Positions 36,860-45,437 of a stretch of DNA of 64,000 bases are shown piece after piece. A program made the position numbers and the translations under genes. The stretch comes from Plantactinospora sp. KBS50 (GTDB taxonomy: Bacteria; Actinomycetota; Actinomycetes; Mycobacteriales; Micromonosporaceae). Each line of letters opens with the position of its first letter. Position 1 is the first letter of the stretch. The notes under the pieces were generated by a model that was given only the letters and a program-made list of their open reading frames with translations, searched no databases and had not been told where the DNA came from. The DNA lies in NCBI RefSeq assembly GCF_002285795.1, contig NZ_CP022961.1:4716001-4780000 (forward strand). Direction: 5' to 3'.

Positions 36860-38361
36860 CCGGCGGCGGGCGCCGCGGCGTCCGGACCGGCCGCGCCGAC
36901 GGGGCCGGCCGCGCCGACCGGCGGTACGTCCCCGGCCCGGTCGGCCAGCGCCGCGAGCAGCTCGTCGCCGAGCAGCGAGATGGGCGGCGCGCCCATGGTC
37001 ACCACCACGTCACCCGCCCGTGCCCGGCGGACCACCTCGGCCGCCACGTCGTCCCAGTCCGGCAGGAAGACCTTGCGCCCGGCCGGCAGGTCGATCGCCT
37101 CGGTCAGCGCGACGCCGCCCTCCCCCGGCCCGCGGACCTCGCCCGGGCCGAACACCTCCAGCACCACCGCCTCGTCGGCGAGGCTGAGCGCCCGGGCCAG
37201 GTCGGCCTGGAGATCGCGGGTGCGGTACAGCCGGTACGGCTGGAACACCACGACCAACCGGCCGCCCGCGGCCACCTCGCGCAGCGTCTCCAGCGCCAGC
37301 GTCATGGAGGTCGGGTGGTAGGCGTACTCGTCCCAGACCTGCACCCCGGCGGCCGTGCCCTTGCGTTCGAACCGGCGCCGCACGCCGGGGAAGGCGGCCA
37401 GCGCCGCGACGGCGGCCTCCAGCGGCACGTCCAGCTTCAGCGCGGTGAGCACCGCCGCCGCGCTGTTCATCCCGAGGTGCCGGCCGGGCGTCGGCAGCCG
37501 GATCTCGCCCAGCGGCTCGCCGTGCAGGGTGCCCAGGTAGCGCACGCCCTGCGCCGAGGAGACGATGTCGGTCATCCGCAGATCCGCGTCCGGCACGGTC
37601 CCGTAGGTGAAGACCGTGCGCCCCTGGTCGCGCAGCGCCGCCGCGAGCCGGCTGGTGCCGGGGTCGTCGGCGCAGAGCACCAGGAACCCGTCCCGCCCGG
37701 TCAGCCCGGCGAACTCGGCGAAACCCGCCTCCAGCCCGGCGAAGTCGCCGTACGTGTTCAGGTGGTCCGGCTCGATGTTGGTGATGATCGAGGCGTACGG
37801 GCGGTAGAGCAGGAACGACCGGTCGCTCTCGTCCGCCTCGGCCACCACGTACTCGCCGGTGCCGTGGTGGCCGTTCGAGCCGACCTCGGAGATCTCCCCG
37901 CCGATCACGAACGACGGGTCCAGGCCGGCCCGCTGGAGGATCATCGTCACCATCGACGTGGTGGTGGTCTTGCCGTGCGTGCCGGCCACCGCGATCGTGC
38001 GGCGCCCGGTCATCACCGCGCCCAGCGCCTCCGAACGGTGCAGCACCCGCAGGCCGCGCCGGCGGGCCTCGGCCATCTCCAGGTGGTCGGCCGGGATCGC
38101 CGAGGAGTAGACCACGGTGTCCACGCCGTCCAGGTTCTCCACCCGGTGACTCATGTGGATCGTGCCGCCCAACGCCCGCAGCCCGACCAGGGACGGCCAC
38201 TCGCGCAGCTCGCTCCCGGTGACCGGGATGCCCCGGGTCAGCAGCAGCCGGGCCAGGCCGCTCATCCCGACCCCGCCGATTCCGATCAGGTGCACCGTGC
38301 CCAGGTCCTCGGCCGCGACCGTGCCGGCCGGGGACAGCTCCGCGGTGTTCAGCGCCGCCAT
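36856..38361 (-). CDS. murC: UDP-N-acetylmuramate--L-alanine ligase
   Basis: MurC adds L-alanine to UDP-MurNAc with ATP in the cytoplasm. The 501-residue protein has the N-terminal Rossmann motif TVHLIGIGGVGMSGLA, the ATP loop VAGTHGKTTTTSMV, the Mur-ligase core YVVAEADESDRSFLL and NIEPDHLNTYGD, and a C-terminal domain with WDEYAYHPTSM and VVVFQPYRLYRTRDL. The C-terminal 20 residues are Ala/Gly/Pro-rich. ATG 38361 follows GAGGAACTG. Confidence 0.96.
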   Translation of the reverse strand: MAALNTAELSPAGTVAAEDLGTVHLIGIGGVGMSGLARLLLTRGIPVTGSELREWPSLVGLRALGGTIHMSHRVENLDGVDTVVYSSAIPADHLEMAEARRRGLRVLHRSEALGAVMTGRRTIAVAGTHGKTTTTSMVTMILQRAGLDPSFVIGGEISEVGSNGHHGTGEYVVAEADESDRSFLLYRPYASIITNIEPDHLNTYGDFAGLEAGFAEFAGLTGRDGFLVLCADDPGTSRLAAALRDQGRTVFTYGTVPDADLRMTDIVSSAQGVRYLGTLHGEPLGEIRLPTPGRHLGMNSAAAVLTALKLDVPLEAAVAALAAFPGVRRRFERKGTAAGVQVWDEYAYHPTSMTLALETLREVAAGGRLVVVFQPYRLYRTRDLQADLARALSLADEAVVLEVFGPGEVRGPGEGGVALTEAIDLPAGRKVFLPDWDDVAAEVVRRARAGDVVVTMGAPPISLLGDELLAALADRAGDVPPVGAAGPVGAAGPDAAAPAAG

Positions 38362-38407
38362 CAGTTCCTCTTTCCGTACGCGGCCGCGATGCGCCGCACC
38401 GGCCCGG

Positions 38408-39514
38408 TCATCGGGCCACCGCCTCGTAGACGAAGTCCAGCAGCGCCTCGTCGCCGTCCCGCCGGCCGTACGCGCCGGCCGCGGCGCCCATCTCGGCGAG
38501 CCGGCGCGGGTCGCGCAGCAGCGGGACGACGTGCTGCTCGACCCAGCCGGGGCTCAGCTCGGCGTCGTCGACCAGCAGGCCGCCGCCGGCCTCCACCACC
38601 GGCAGCGCGTTGCGGCGCTGCTCCTGGTTGCTGTGCGGGTAGGGCACGTAGACCGCGGGCAGCCCGATGGCGGCCACCTCGGCGCAGGTCATCGCGCCGC
38701 CCCGGCAGAGCATCAGATCCGCCGCCGCGTAGCCCAGCTCCATCTCGGACAGGTACGGCAGGGTCACGTACGGCACCGGCAGGTCGTTCGGCACCGAGAT
38801 GCCCTCGTTGCGCGCCCCGATGACGTGCAGCACCTGGATGCCGGCCGCGGCCAGTTCCTTTGCCGCGCCGGAGACCGCCAGGTTGATCGACCGGGCGCCC
38901 TGGGAACCGCCGGAGACGAACAGCGTGGGCAGGTCCGGCCGCAGCCCGAAGTGGGCCCGCGCGGAGGCCCGGCGGCCCGGCCGGTCCAGCCCGGTGATGG
39001 CCCGCCGCAGCGGCACCCCCACCACCCGGGCGTCGCGCAGCGCCTCGGCCTGGGCCGGCTGGTGCGGGAACCCGGCCGCCACGTTCCTGGTGAACTTCAT
39101 CCCCATCCGGTTCGCCACGCCCGGGGGCACGTTCACCTCGTGGATCACGATCGGCAGCTCGCGCCGCCAGGCCGCCAGGTAGGCCGGCACCGAGACGTAC
39201 CCGCCGAACCCGACGACCACGTCGGCGCGGACCTCGTCCAGCACCCGGCCCGCCTCGCGGGCCGCCCGCCACATCCGGTCCGGGGTACGCAGCAGGTTCA
39301 TGTTGACCGACCGCGGCAACTGGTACGCGTGGATCAGCCGCAGGTCGTAGCCGTGCGGCGGGATCAGCTCGTTCTCCAGGCCCTTCGGGGTGCCGAGGGC
39401 GGTGATCCGGACGCCCGGGTCGTGCCTGCGCAGACAGTCGGCGAAGGCGAGCAGGGGGTAGATGTGCCCCCCGGTGCCGCCTCCCGCGAGTACCACCGAC
39501 CGCAGCGGACCCAT
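38408..39514 (-). CDS. murG: UDP-GlcNAc--lipid I N-acetylglucosaminyltransferase
   Basis: MurG makes lipid II by adding GlcNAc to lipid I at the inner face of the membrane. The 368-residue GT-B enzyme shows VVLAGGGTGGHIYPLLAFAD at the N-terminus, the phosphate-binding GFGGYVSVPAYLAAW, SGGSQGARSINLAV and the UDP-GlcNAc site MLCRGGAMTCAEVAAIGLPA followed by PHSNQEQRRNA. The ATG at 39514 overlaps the ftsW stop (TGATG) with GAGAGGAG upstream. The gap to murC is 46 bp. Confidence 0.96.
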   Translation of the reverse strand: MGPLRSVVLAGGGTGGHIYPLLAFADCLRRHDPGVRITALGTPKGLENELIPPHGYDLRLIHAYQLPRSVNMNLLRTPDRMWRAAREAGRVLDEVRADVVVGFGGYVSVPAYLAAWRRELPIVIHEVNVPPGVANRMGMKFTRNVAAGFPHQPAQAEALRDARVVGVPLRRAITGLDRPGRRASARAHFGLRPDLPTLFVSGGSQGARSINLAVSGAAKELAAAGIQVLHVIGARNEGISVPNDLPVPYVTLPYLSEMELGYAAADLMLCRGGAMTCAEVAAIGLPAVYVPYPHSNQEQRRNALPVVEAGGGLLVDDAELSPGWVEQHVVPLLRDPRRLAEMGAAAGAYGRRDGDEALLDFVYEAVAR

Positions 39515-41148
39515 CAGCGTCTCCTCTCGCGCACCGGTCCGGCGCGCACCTTGTCCGCCCGTCCGTCGGTCGGCCGGGCTCCGGTGTCCCGCCGGCCGGG
39601 CCGCGACCCGGCGTCCCGGTCGGGCGCCGCCGCGTCCGGTGCGGCCCGGCGCCGGCCGGGAATCGGCGGCAACGGGGCCCAGAGTAGTCGGACCCAGGGG
39701 GCCGGCGGACGGGCGTTCAGCGCTCTGGCCGCATCGGGTTCGGCGCGGGCGAACGAGGCGAGCATCCCGATGGCCGCGAGGGTGACCACGAGCGCGCTCC
39801 CACCGTCGGAGATGAACGGCAGCGGCAGGCCGGTGATCGGCAGCAGGCCGACCACCCCGCCGATGTTGATCACCGCCTGGCCCACCAGCCAGGTGGTCGC
39901 CGCCGCCGCGGCCAGCCGCCGGAACGGGTCGGTCACCCGCCGGGCGATCCGCAGCCCCGTGTACGCCAGGACGGCGAGCAGCGCGAGCACCACGACGCAG
40001 CCGACCACGCCCAGTTCCTCGGCCAGGATCGCGAAGATGAAGTCGTTGTGCGCCTGCGGCAGCCAGTCCCACTTGAGCACGCTCTTGCCCAGCCCGACCC
40101 CGAACCAGCCGCCGTTGTCGATCGCGTCCCGGGCCATGACCAGCTGGTAGCAGTCGGACGCCCGGCACTCCGGGTCGTTCTGGCGCAGGAAGGCGGTCAA
40201 CCGCAGCAACCGGTAGTTCTCCTCGCCGACGCTGCCCGAGCCGGCGCCCAGCCAGGCCGCGGCGATCAGCAGGCCGATCCCGACCAGCCCGATCGCGCCG
40301 AGACTGGCGAAGATCCGCATCCGCACCCCGGCGGCCCAGAGCAGGCCCACCACGATCGCCAGCAGGCACAGCATGGTGCCCACGTCGTTGTAGCCGACCA
40401 GCAGGAACAGCAGCCCGATCACCGGGCCCAGCGGCACCAGCAGCTCGCGCCACCAGCCCACGGCCCGGCCCTTGCGGGCCACCACCTCCGCGCCCCACAG
40501 CACCATGCCGAACTTCGCCAGCTCGGAGGGTTGCAGCCCGATCGGCCCGATGTAGAGCCAGAGCAGCTGGGCCTCCAGCGGACCGATCCGGGCCACCCTC
40601 AGGTGGGCCAGCGAGCCGTACACCAGCAGCAGGTCCAGCACCAGCAACAGCAACAGCGAACCGACCAGCAGCGGTTTGCCCAGCGAGCGGAACGACCCGG
40701 CCGGCAACCGCTGGCAGAGCCAGAACGCGACCAGCCCGATGAACGCGTACAGCGCCTGCTTGGTCAGGTCGGCGAAGGCGTTGCCGTCCTCGGCGTACGC
40801 CTGCACGCTGGTGGCCGAGAAGACCATGGTCAGGCCGATCACCAGCAGCAGGCCGGCGCTGGAGACCAGCAGGTAGTACGAGGCCAGCGGGCGGGCCAGC
40901 AGGCCGCGCAGCGCGGCCAGCCCGCCGCTCGGGTCGAACCGCCAGGGCGGTACCTCGGCCGCCGCGTCCCCGGTCTGCCGTCGCGCCGCCGACCCGGCCC
41001 GGCCGGCGGATTCGGCCCGGCTCGCGGAATCGGCCCGCCCGCTCGACCCGGGCCGGTCGGTGGAGTCGGCCCGGGCCGCCGACCCGGGCCGCCGGGTCGA
41101 GTCGCTACGGCCGGCGGACCCGGTACGGCCGGTGGGATCGCTGGTCAT
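39514..41148 (-). CDS. ftsW: Septal peptidoglycan polymerase FtsW (SEDS family)
   Basis: FtsW polymerises glycan strands from lipid II at the septum together with FtsI. The 544-residue protein has ten predicted membrane helices (about 85-470) with SEDS signatures GPIGLQPSELAKFGMVLWGA, NDFIFAILAEELGVVGC and PLPFISDGGSALVV. It has an unusual N-terminus of about 70 residues made of Ser/Arg/Gly/Asp repeats (SAGRAGSAARADSTDRPGSS-like) and a C-terminal Arg/Asp-rich tail of about 70 residues. The ribosome binding site at 41148 is weak, but no later in-frame start precedes the first helix. Confidence 0.94.
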   Translation of the reverse strand: MTSDPTGRTGSAGRSDSTRRPGSAARADSTDRPGSSGRADSASRAESAGRAGSAARRQTGDAAAEVPPWRFDPSGGLAALRGLLARPLASYYLLVSSAGLLLVIGLTMVFSATSVQAYAEDGNAFADLTKQALYAFIGLVAFWLCQRLPAGSFRSLGKPLLVGSLLLLLVLDLLLVYGSLAHLRVARIGPLEAQLLWLYIGPIGLQPSELAKFGMVLWGAEVVARKGRAVGWWRELLVPLGPVIGLLFLLVGYNDVGTMLCLLAIVVGLLWAAGVRMRIFASLGAIGLVGIGLLIAAAWLGAGSGSVGEENYRLLRLTAFLRQNDPECRASDCYQLVMARDAIDNGGWFGVGLGKSVLKWDWLPQAHNDFIFAILAEELGVVGCVVVLALLAVLAYTGLRIARRVTDPFRRLAAAAATTWLVGQAVINIGGVVGLLPITGLPLPFISDGGSALVVTLAAIGMLASFARAEPDAARALNARPPAPWVRLLWAPLPPIPGRRRAAPDAAAPDRDAGSRPGRRDTGARPTDGRADKVRAGPVRERRR

Positions 41149-41262
41149 CGGCGCGGCGGCTTCCGGTCTCGGCCCATCCGCCCATCATCGAGCCTCGGCA
41201 CGCCGACCGGGCGCAGCGCGCCGGCCGGCGTGTCGCGGTCGCTGGCACTTGTGCGACACGCC
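41149..41262. terminator. Spacer with hairpin at the expected murD position
   Basis: Directly after the mraY stop codon, GGCGTGTCGC (41227-41236) and GCGACACGCC (41253-41262) form a perfect 10-bp stem with a 16-nt loop. It has no U-run. The spacer is 114 bp, too short for murD, and no murD remnant is recognisable. The stem may end or process the mraY transcript. Confidence 0.5.
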
Positions 41263-42366
41263 CTAGCTGGTGGCGGTCAGGAACTCGCTGTAGAACAGCC
41301 CCAGCGCGATCGCCACGCCGATGCCCGCGATGATCCAGAACCGGACCACGATGTTGACCTCGCTCCACCCGGCCAGTTCGAAGTGGTGTTGCAGCGGGGA
41401 CATCCGGAACACCCGCTTGCCGGTCGTCTTGAACGAGATGATCTGGATCACCACGGACATCGTGATGATCACGAACAGCCCGCCGAGGATGAGCAGCAGC
41501 AGCATGGTCCGGCTGGCCATGGCGAGGCCGCCGATCAGGCCGCCCAGCCCGAGCGCGCCGGTGTCGCCCATGAAGATCCGGGCCGGCGAGGTGTTCCACC
41601 ACAGGAACCCGACGCACGCCCCGGCCGCGGCGCCGGCGATCAGCGCGATCTCCAGCGGGTCCCGGACCGCGTAGCAGTAGTTGCCGGCGCCGCTGTAGGC
41701 CCGGTCACCGCACCAGTGCCGGTACTGCCAGAAGGCGATCAGCGCGTACGAGCCCAGCACCATCACCGAGGCGCCGGTGGCCAGCCCGTCGAGGCCGTCG
41801 GTGAGGTTGACGCCGTTGCTGGCGCCCATCACCACCAGGACGAAGATGATCACCGAGACGACCTTGCCGACGTCCAGGGCGTGGATGTCCCGGATGAACG
41901 AGATGTAGGTGCTGCCCACCGTCTCGCCGTTGGTGCTGGGGAAGTAGAGCGCGATCACCCCGAAGACCGTGCCCACCAGCAACTGGCCGATCAGCTTGCC
42001 CCGGGCGCTCAACCCCAGGCTGTTGCGCTTGCGCACCTTCAGGTAGTCGTCGAGGAAGCCGACGGCGCCGCAGAAGACGAACAGGCCGAGCAGCACCAGC
42101 GCCGTCACGGTCGGCCGGACCTGCGCGATCTGCGCCTCCGGCAGGGTGGTCAGGGCGACGTGCCCGGCCACGTACGCGATGACCGTGGCGATGATGAACA
42201 CCACCCCGCCCATCGTGGGCGTGCCCTTCTTGCCCTGGTGGGTGGCCGGGCCGACCGCACGGATCGGCTGGCCCGCCTTGAGCGCGCGGAAGATCTTGAT
42301 GCCGATGGGGGTGCAGAACAGCGATACCAGGAACGCCACCGCCGCCGCGACGATGACCGCCCTCAC
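41263..42366 (-). CDS. mraY: Phospho-N-acetylmuramoyl-pentapeptide transferase
   Basis: MraY transfers phospho-MurNAc-pentapeptide to undecaprenyl phosphate, giving lipid I. The 367-residue integral membrane enzyme has about ten helices and the family motifs [18 protein letters not shown], with the paired Asp, [19 protein letters not shown] with the Mg2+-binding Asp, and [20 protein letters not shown]. The GTG start overlaps the murF stop (GTGA). Translation of murE-murF-mraY is thus coupled throughout. Confidence 0.97.
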   Translation of the reverse strand: MRAVIVAAAVAFLVSLFCTPIGIKIFRALKAGQPIRAVGPATHQGKKGTPTMGGVVFIIATVIAYVAGHVALTTLPEAQIAQVRPTVTALVLLGLFVFCGAVGFLDDYLKVRKRNSLGLSARGKLIGQLLVGTVFGVIALYFPSTNGETVGSTYISFIRDIHALDVGKVVSVIIFVLVVMGASNGVNLTDGLDGLATGASVMVLGSYALIAFWQYRHWCGDRAYSGAGNYCYAVRDPLEIALIAGAAAGACVGFLWWNTSPARIFMGDTGALGLGGLIGGLAMASRTMLLLLILGGLFVIITMSVVIQIISFKTTGKRVFRMSPLQHHFELAGWSEVNIVVRFWIIAGIGVAIALGLFYSEFLTATS

Positions 42367-43826
42367 GCCGGCTCGCCCTCGGTCGGAATCGTCTCCTGCG
42401 CGGCGGCACCCGCCGCCCGTGTCGGGTCCACCGGTGGGATGCCGTCCGCCGCGCCGGGACGCAGCGCGTCGACCACCTCCCAGGTGCGGTAGCGCGAGCC
42501 CTTCACCAGAACGACGTCGCCGGAGCGCAGCTCACGTCGCAGTTCCCCGACCGCCGCCGGCTGATCGGTCACCAGCACCGATGTTCCTCCCCAGGTCGCC
42601 ACCGAGCGCGCCCCCTCGTGGATCGGCGCGGCAGCCTCACCCACGACCAACACCCGGTCGATATCCAGCTCGGCCGCCAACCGGCCGACCTCAGCGTGCC
42701 CATCCCGCTCGTACGGGCCCAGCTCCGCCATGTAACCGAGGACCGCGACGGTCCGCCGGCCGGCGCCGAGGCCGGCCAGCGCATGCAGCGCCGCCGCCGT
42801 CGAGGCCGGGTTGGCATTGTACGAGTCGTCGATCACCGTCACCCCGTCGGTACGGTCGAAGACGTCCATCCGGCGGGTCGAGCGCACGCCCAGTTCGCCC
42901 AGCGCCGGACCCAGCTCGGCCAGCGGCATGCCCAGTTCCCGGGCCACCGCCGCGGCCAGCAGCGAGTTGCCCACCTGGTGCGCGCCGGTCAGCCCGAGCT
43001 GGACCGGCACCTGACCCTCCGGGGTGACCAGGGTGTACCCGTACCGGCCGCGCCCGTCCGGGCGGGCGTCGCACGCCCGGACCTGCGCGTCGGCGGCCTC
43101 GCCGACCAGCACCACCCGGGCCGACGTGCGGTCCGCCATGGCACGCACCAGCGGGTCGTCCGCGTTGAGCACGGCCAGGCCGTCCGGCGGCAGCGCCTCG
43201 ACCAGTTCGCCCTTGGCCGCCGCGATGGCCTCCCGGGAGCCGAACTCGCCGATGTGCGCCACGCCCACGTTCAGCACGGCGGCGATCCGCGGCCGGGCGA
43301 TCCCGCAGAGGAACCGGATGTGCCCGACGCCCCGGGCGCCCTTTTCCAGCACGAGGTAGCGGGTGTGCTCGTCGGCCTGCAACACCGTGTACGGGTGGCC
43401 CAGCTCGTTGTTGGGCGAGCCGGGCGGCGCCACCGTCGGCCCGAGCCGGCTCACCAGCTGGCCGATCAGGTCCTTGGTGGTGGTCTTGCCGGACGAACCG
43501 GTCAGCCCGATGACGGTCACCTCGGGCAGCCGGTCCAGCAGCGCCCGGGCCAGCGCCGCCAGCGCGGTCAGCCCGTCGGTCACCAGCACCATCGGTACAC
43601 CCTCGACCAGCCGGGTGCCCAGCACCGCCACCGCGCCGGCCGCCACCGCGCCGGCCGCGTAGTGGTGCCCGTCGACCCGCTCGCCCGGGAAGGCCACGAA
43701 CAGGCCGCCGGGGGCGACCCTGCGGGAGTCGTACTCGACCGGCCCGCTGACCACGGCATCGGGATCGGCGCCCACCAGCCGCCCGTCGACGGCGGCGGCC
43801 ACCTCGGCCAGGGTCAGCGGGATCAT
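42363..43826 (-). CDS. murF: UDP-MurNAc-tripeptide--D-Ala-D-Ala ligase
   Basis: MurF adds D-Ala-D-Ala to the muramyl tripeptide in the cytoplasm. The 487-residue protein has [20 protein letters not shown] at the N-terminus, the ATP loop [60 protein letters not shown] and the C-terminal [20 protein letters not shown], all typical. The last 25 residues are a poorly conserved tail. ATG 43826 overlaps the murE stop (ATGA). Confidence 0.97.
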   Translation of the reverse strand: MIPLTLAEVAAAVDGRLVGADPDAVVSGPVEYDSRRVAPGGLFVAFPGERVDGHHYAAGAVAAGAVAVLGTRLVEGVPMVLVTDGLTALAALARALLDRLPEVTVIGLTGSSGKTTTKDLIGQLVSRLGPTVAPPGSPNNELGHPYTVLQADEHTRYLVLEKGARGVGHIRFLCGIARPRIAAVLNVGVAHIGEFGSREAIAAAKGELVEALPPDGLAVLNADDPLVRAMADRTSARVVLVGEAADAQVRACDARPDGRGRYGYTLVTPEGQVPVQLGLTGAHQVGNSLLAAAVARELGMPLAELGPALGELGVRSTRRMDVFDRTDGVTVIDDSYNANPASTAAALHALAGLGAGRRTVAVLGYMAELGPYERDGHAEVGRLAAELDIDRVLVVGEAAAPIHEGARSVATWGGTSVLVTDQPAAVGELRRELRSGDVVLVKGSRYRTWEVVDALRPGAADGIPPVDPTRAAGAAAQETIPTEGEPA

Positions 43827-45346
43827 CGCTGCCCCACCAGCCGGCCGAACCGGTCGGTGAGCGCCGCCGCCAGCTCCACCCGGTCGTCGAAGGGCTCCAC
43901 CCGGCCGGCGATCTCCTGCCCCCGCTCGTGTCCCTTGCCCAGCAACGCGATGACGTCGCCCGGCGCGGCGCGGCGTACCGCCTCGTCGATGGCGCTCCGG
44001 CGGCCCGCGACCTCCACGACCGCCGCGCCGGCGGCCCGCTCGGCCCCGGCCCGGACCTCGGCGCGGATCGCCGCGGGGTCCTCGGTGCGCGGGTTGTCGT
44101 CGGTGATCAGGACCAGGTCGGCCGCGCGCCCCGCCGCGGCGCCCATCACCGGGCGCTTGCCGCGGTCCCGGTCGCCGCCGGCGCCGATCACGCAGATCAG
44201 CCGGCCCGCGCCGGCCACCTCGCGCAGCGCGGCGAGCACCGCCACCACCGCGTCCGGCTTGTGCGCGTAGTCGACCACGCCACGGACCGGGCCGTCGCCC
44301 CCGACCAGCTCCAACCGGCCCGGTACGCCGGGACAGCCGGCCACGCCGGCCGCCGCGGTCGCCGGGTCGACGCCGGTGCCCACCAGCGCGGCGATCGCGA
44401 GCAGGGCGTTCGCCACGTTGTGCCGGCCCGGCAGGGTGACCCCGGCCGGCACCTGGATCCCGTCCGGGCCGTACGCGGTGAACCGCTGGTCGAAGCCGGA
44501 ACCGGTGACCGGCCCGGCCCACCAGGTCGCGGTGCGGTCGCCGGCGGCCGAGTAGGTGACGGTGGCCGGCTTGTCCAGCGGGTGCAACGCCGGGTCGTCG
44601 GCGTTGAGCACCTCGACCGCGCACCGGCCGTCGAACAGCAGCGCCTTGGCCGCGAAGTAGTCGGCCACGCTGGAGTGGAAGTCCAGGTGGTCGGAGCCGA
44701 AATTGGTGTATCCGCCCACCGCGAACCGGACGCCGCCCACCCGGCCCATCGCCAGGGCGTGACTGGAGACCTCCATGACCACGTCGGTCACGCCCCGTTC
44801 CCGGGCCGCCGCCAGGATGGCGTGCAGGTCGGTCGCCTCCGGGGTGGTCCGGACGCTGTCCACCCGCAGGTCGCCCAGCCGGGTCTCCACCGTGCCGATC
44901 AGCCCGGTCACCCGGCCGGCCGCGCGCAGGCCGGACTCCACCAGGTAGGCCGTCGAGGTCTTCCCGGCGGTCCCGGTCAGCCCGATCACCCGCAGGCCGG
45001 CCGTCGGGTCGCCGTACACGGCGGCGGCCACCGGCCCGAGCGCCTGGCGCGGATCCGGCACCACCAGCGCGGGCAGGCCGGCCGCGGCCGCCGCGGCGGC
45101 GCCGGCCGGGTCGGTCAGCACGGCGACCGCGCCGGCCGCCGCGACCGCGGGCACGAACTCGGCGCCGTGCCGCCGGGCGCCGGGCAGCGCGGCGTACAGG
45201 TCGCCGGGCCGGACCTCGGTGCTGGCGTGCGTCGCGCCGGTCACCGGTGTGCCGGCGGCGTCCGCCGGCGGGGCAAGCCCGATCCGCGCGGCGAGGTCGC
45301 CGAGCGGCACCGGGGTCACGGTACGGGGACGCGGATTGCCGGACAC
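43823..45346 (-). CDS. murE: UDP-MurNAc-L-Ala-D-Glu--meso-diaminopimelate ligase
   Basis: MurE adds the third residue of the stem peptide. The 507-residue protein carries the ATP loop VIGLTGTAGKTSTAYLVESG, GTVETRLGDLRVDSVRTTPEA, VVMEVSSHALAMGRVGG and the acceptor-specificity motif LITDDNPRTEDPAAI. DNPR is the signature of meso-diaminopimelate-adding enzymes, so the wall is predicted to be DAP type. The GTG at 45346 is chosen: it follows TAGGGT by 8 nt, which suggests an additional leaderless promoter inside the dcw cluster. Confidence 0.95.
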   Translation of the reverse strand: MSGNPRPRTVTPVPLGDLAARIGLAPPADAAGTPVTGATHASTEVRPGDLYAALPGARRHGAEFVPAVAAAGAVAVLTDPAGAAAAAAAGLPALVVPDPRQALGPVAAAVYGDPTAGLRVIGLTGTAGKTSTAYLVESGLRAAGRVTGLIGTVETRLGDLRVDSVRTTPEATDLHAILAAARERGVTDVVMEVSSHALAMGRVGGVRFAVGGYTNFGSDHLDFHSSVADYFAAKALLFDGRCAVEVLNADDPALHPLDKPATVTYSAAGDRTATWWAGPVTGSGFDQRFTAYGPDGIQVPAGVTLPGRHNVANALLAIAALVGTGVDPATAAAGVAGCPGVPGRLELVGGDGPVRGVVDYAHKPDAVVAVLAALREVAGAGRLICVIGAGGDRDRGKRPVMGAAAGRAADLVLITDDNPRTEDPAAIRAEVRAGAERAAGAAVVEVAGRRSAIDEAVRRAAPGDVIALLGKGHERGQEIAGRVEPFDDRVELAAALTDRFGRLVGQR

Positions 45347-45354
45347 GGCGTCAG

Positions 45355-45360
45355 ACCCTA
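45355..45360 (-). promoter_or_regulatory. Leaderless -10 box TAGGGT before murE
   Basis: TAGGGT on the minus strand (45360-45355) is separated by 8 nt from the murE GTG and lies in the 91-bp gap after the ftsI stop. It could give an internal transcript for murE-murF-mraY. Confidence 0.45.
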
Positions 45361-45437
45361 CCCCGTCCGGCCGTCTCGACCGCACCGCCGCCCCGCCGCA
45401 TCCCCCGCACCTACCGATGATGGCCCGCAGCGGCTGT

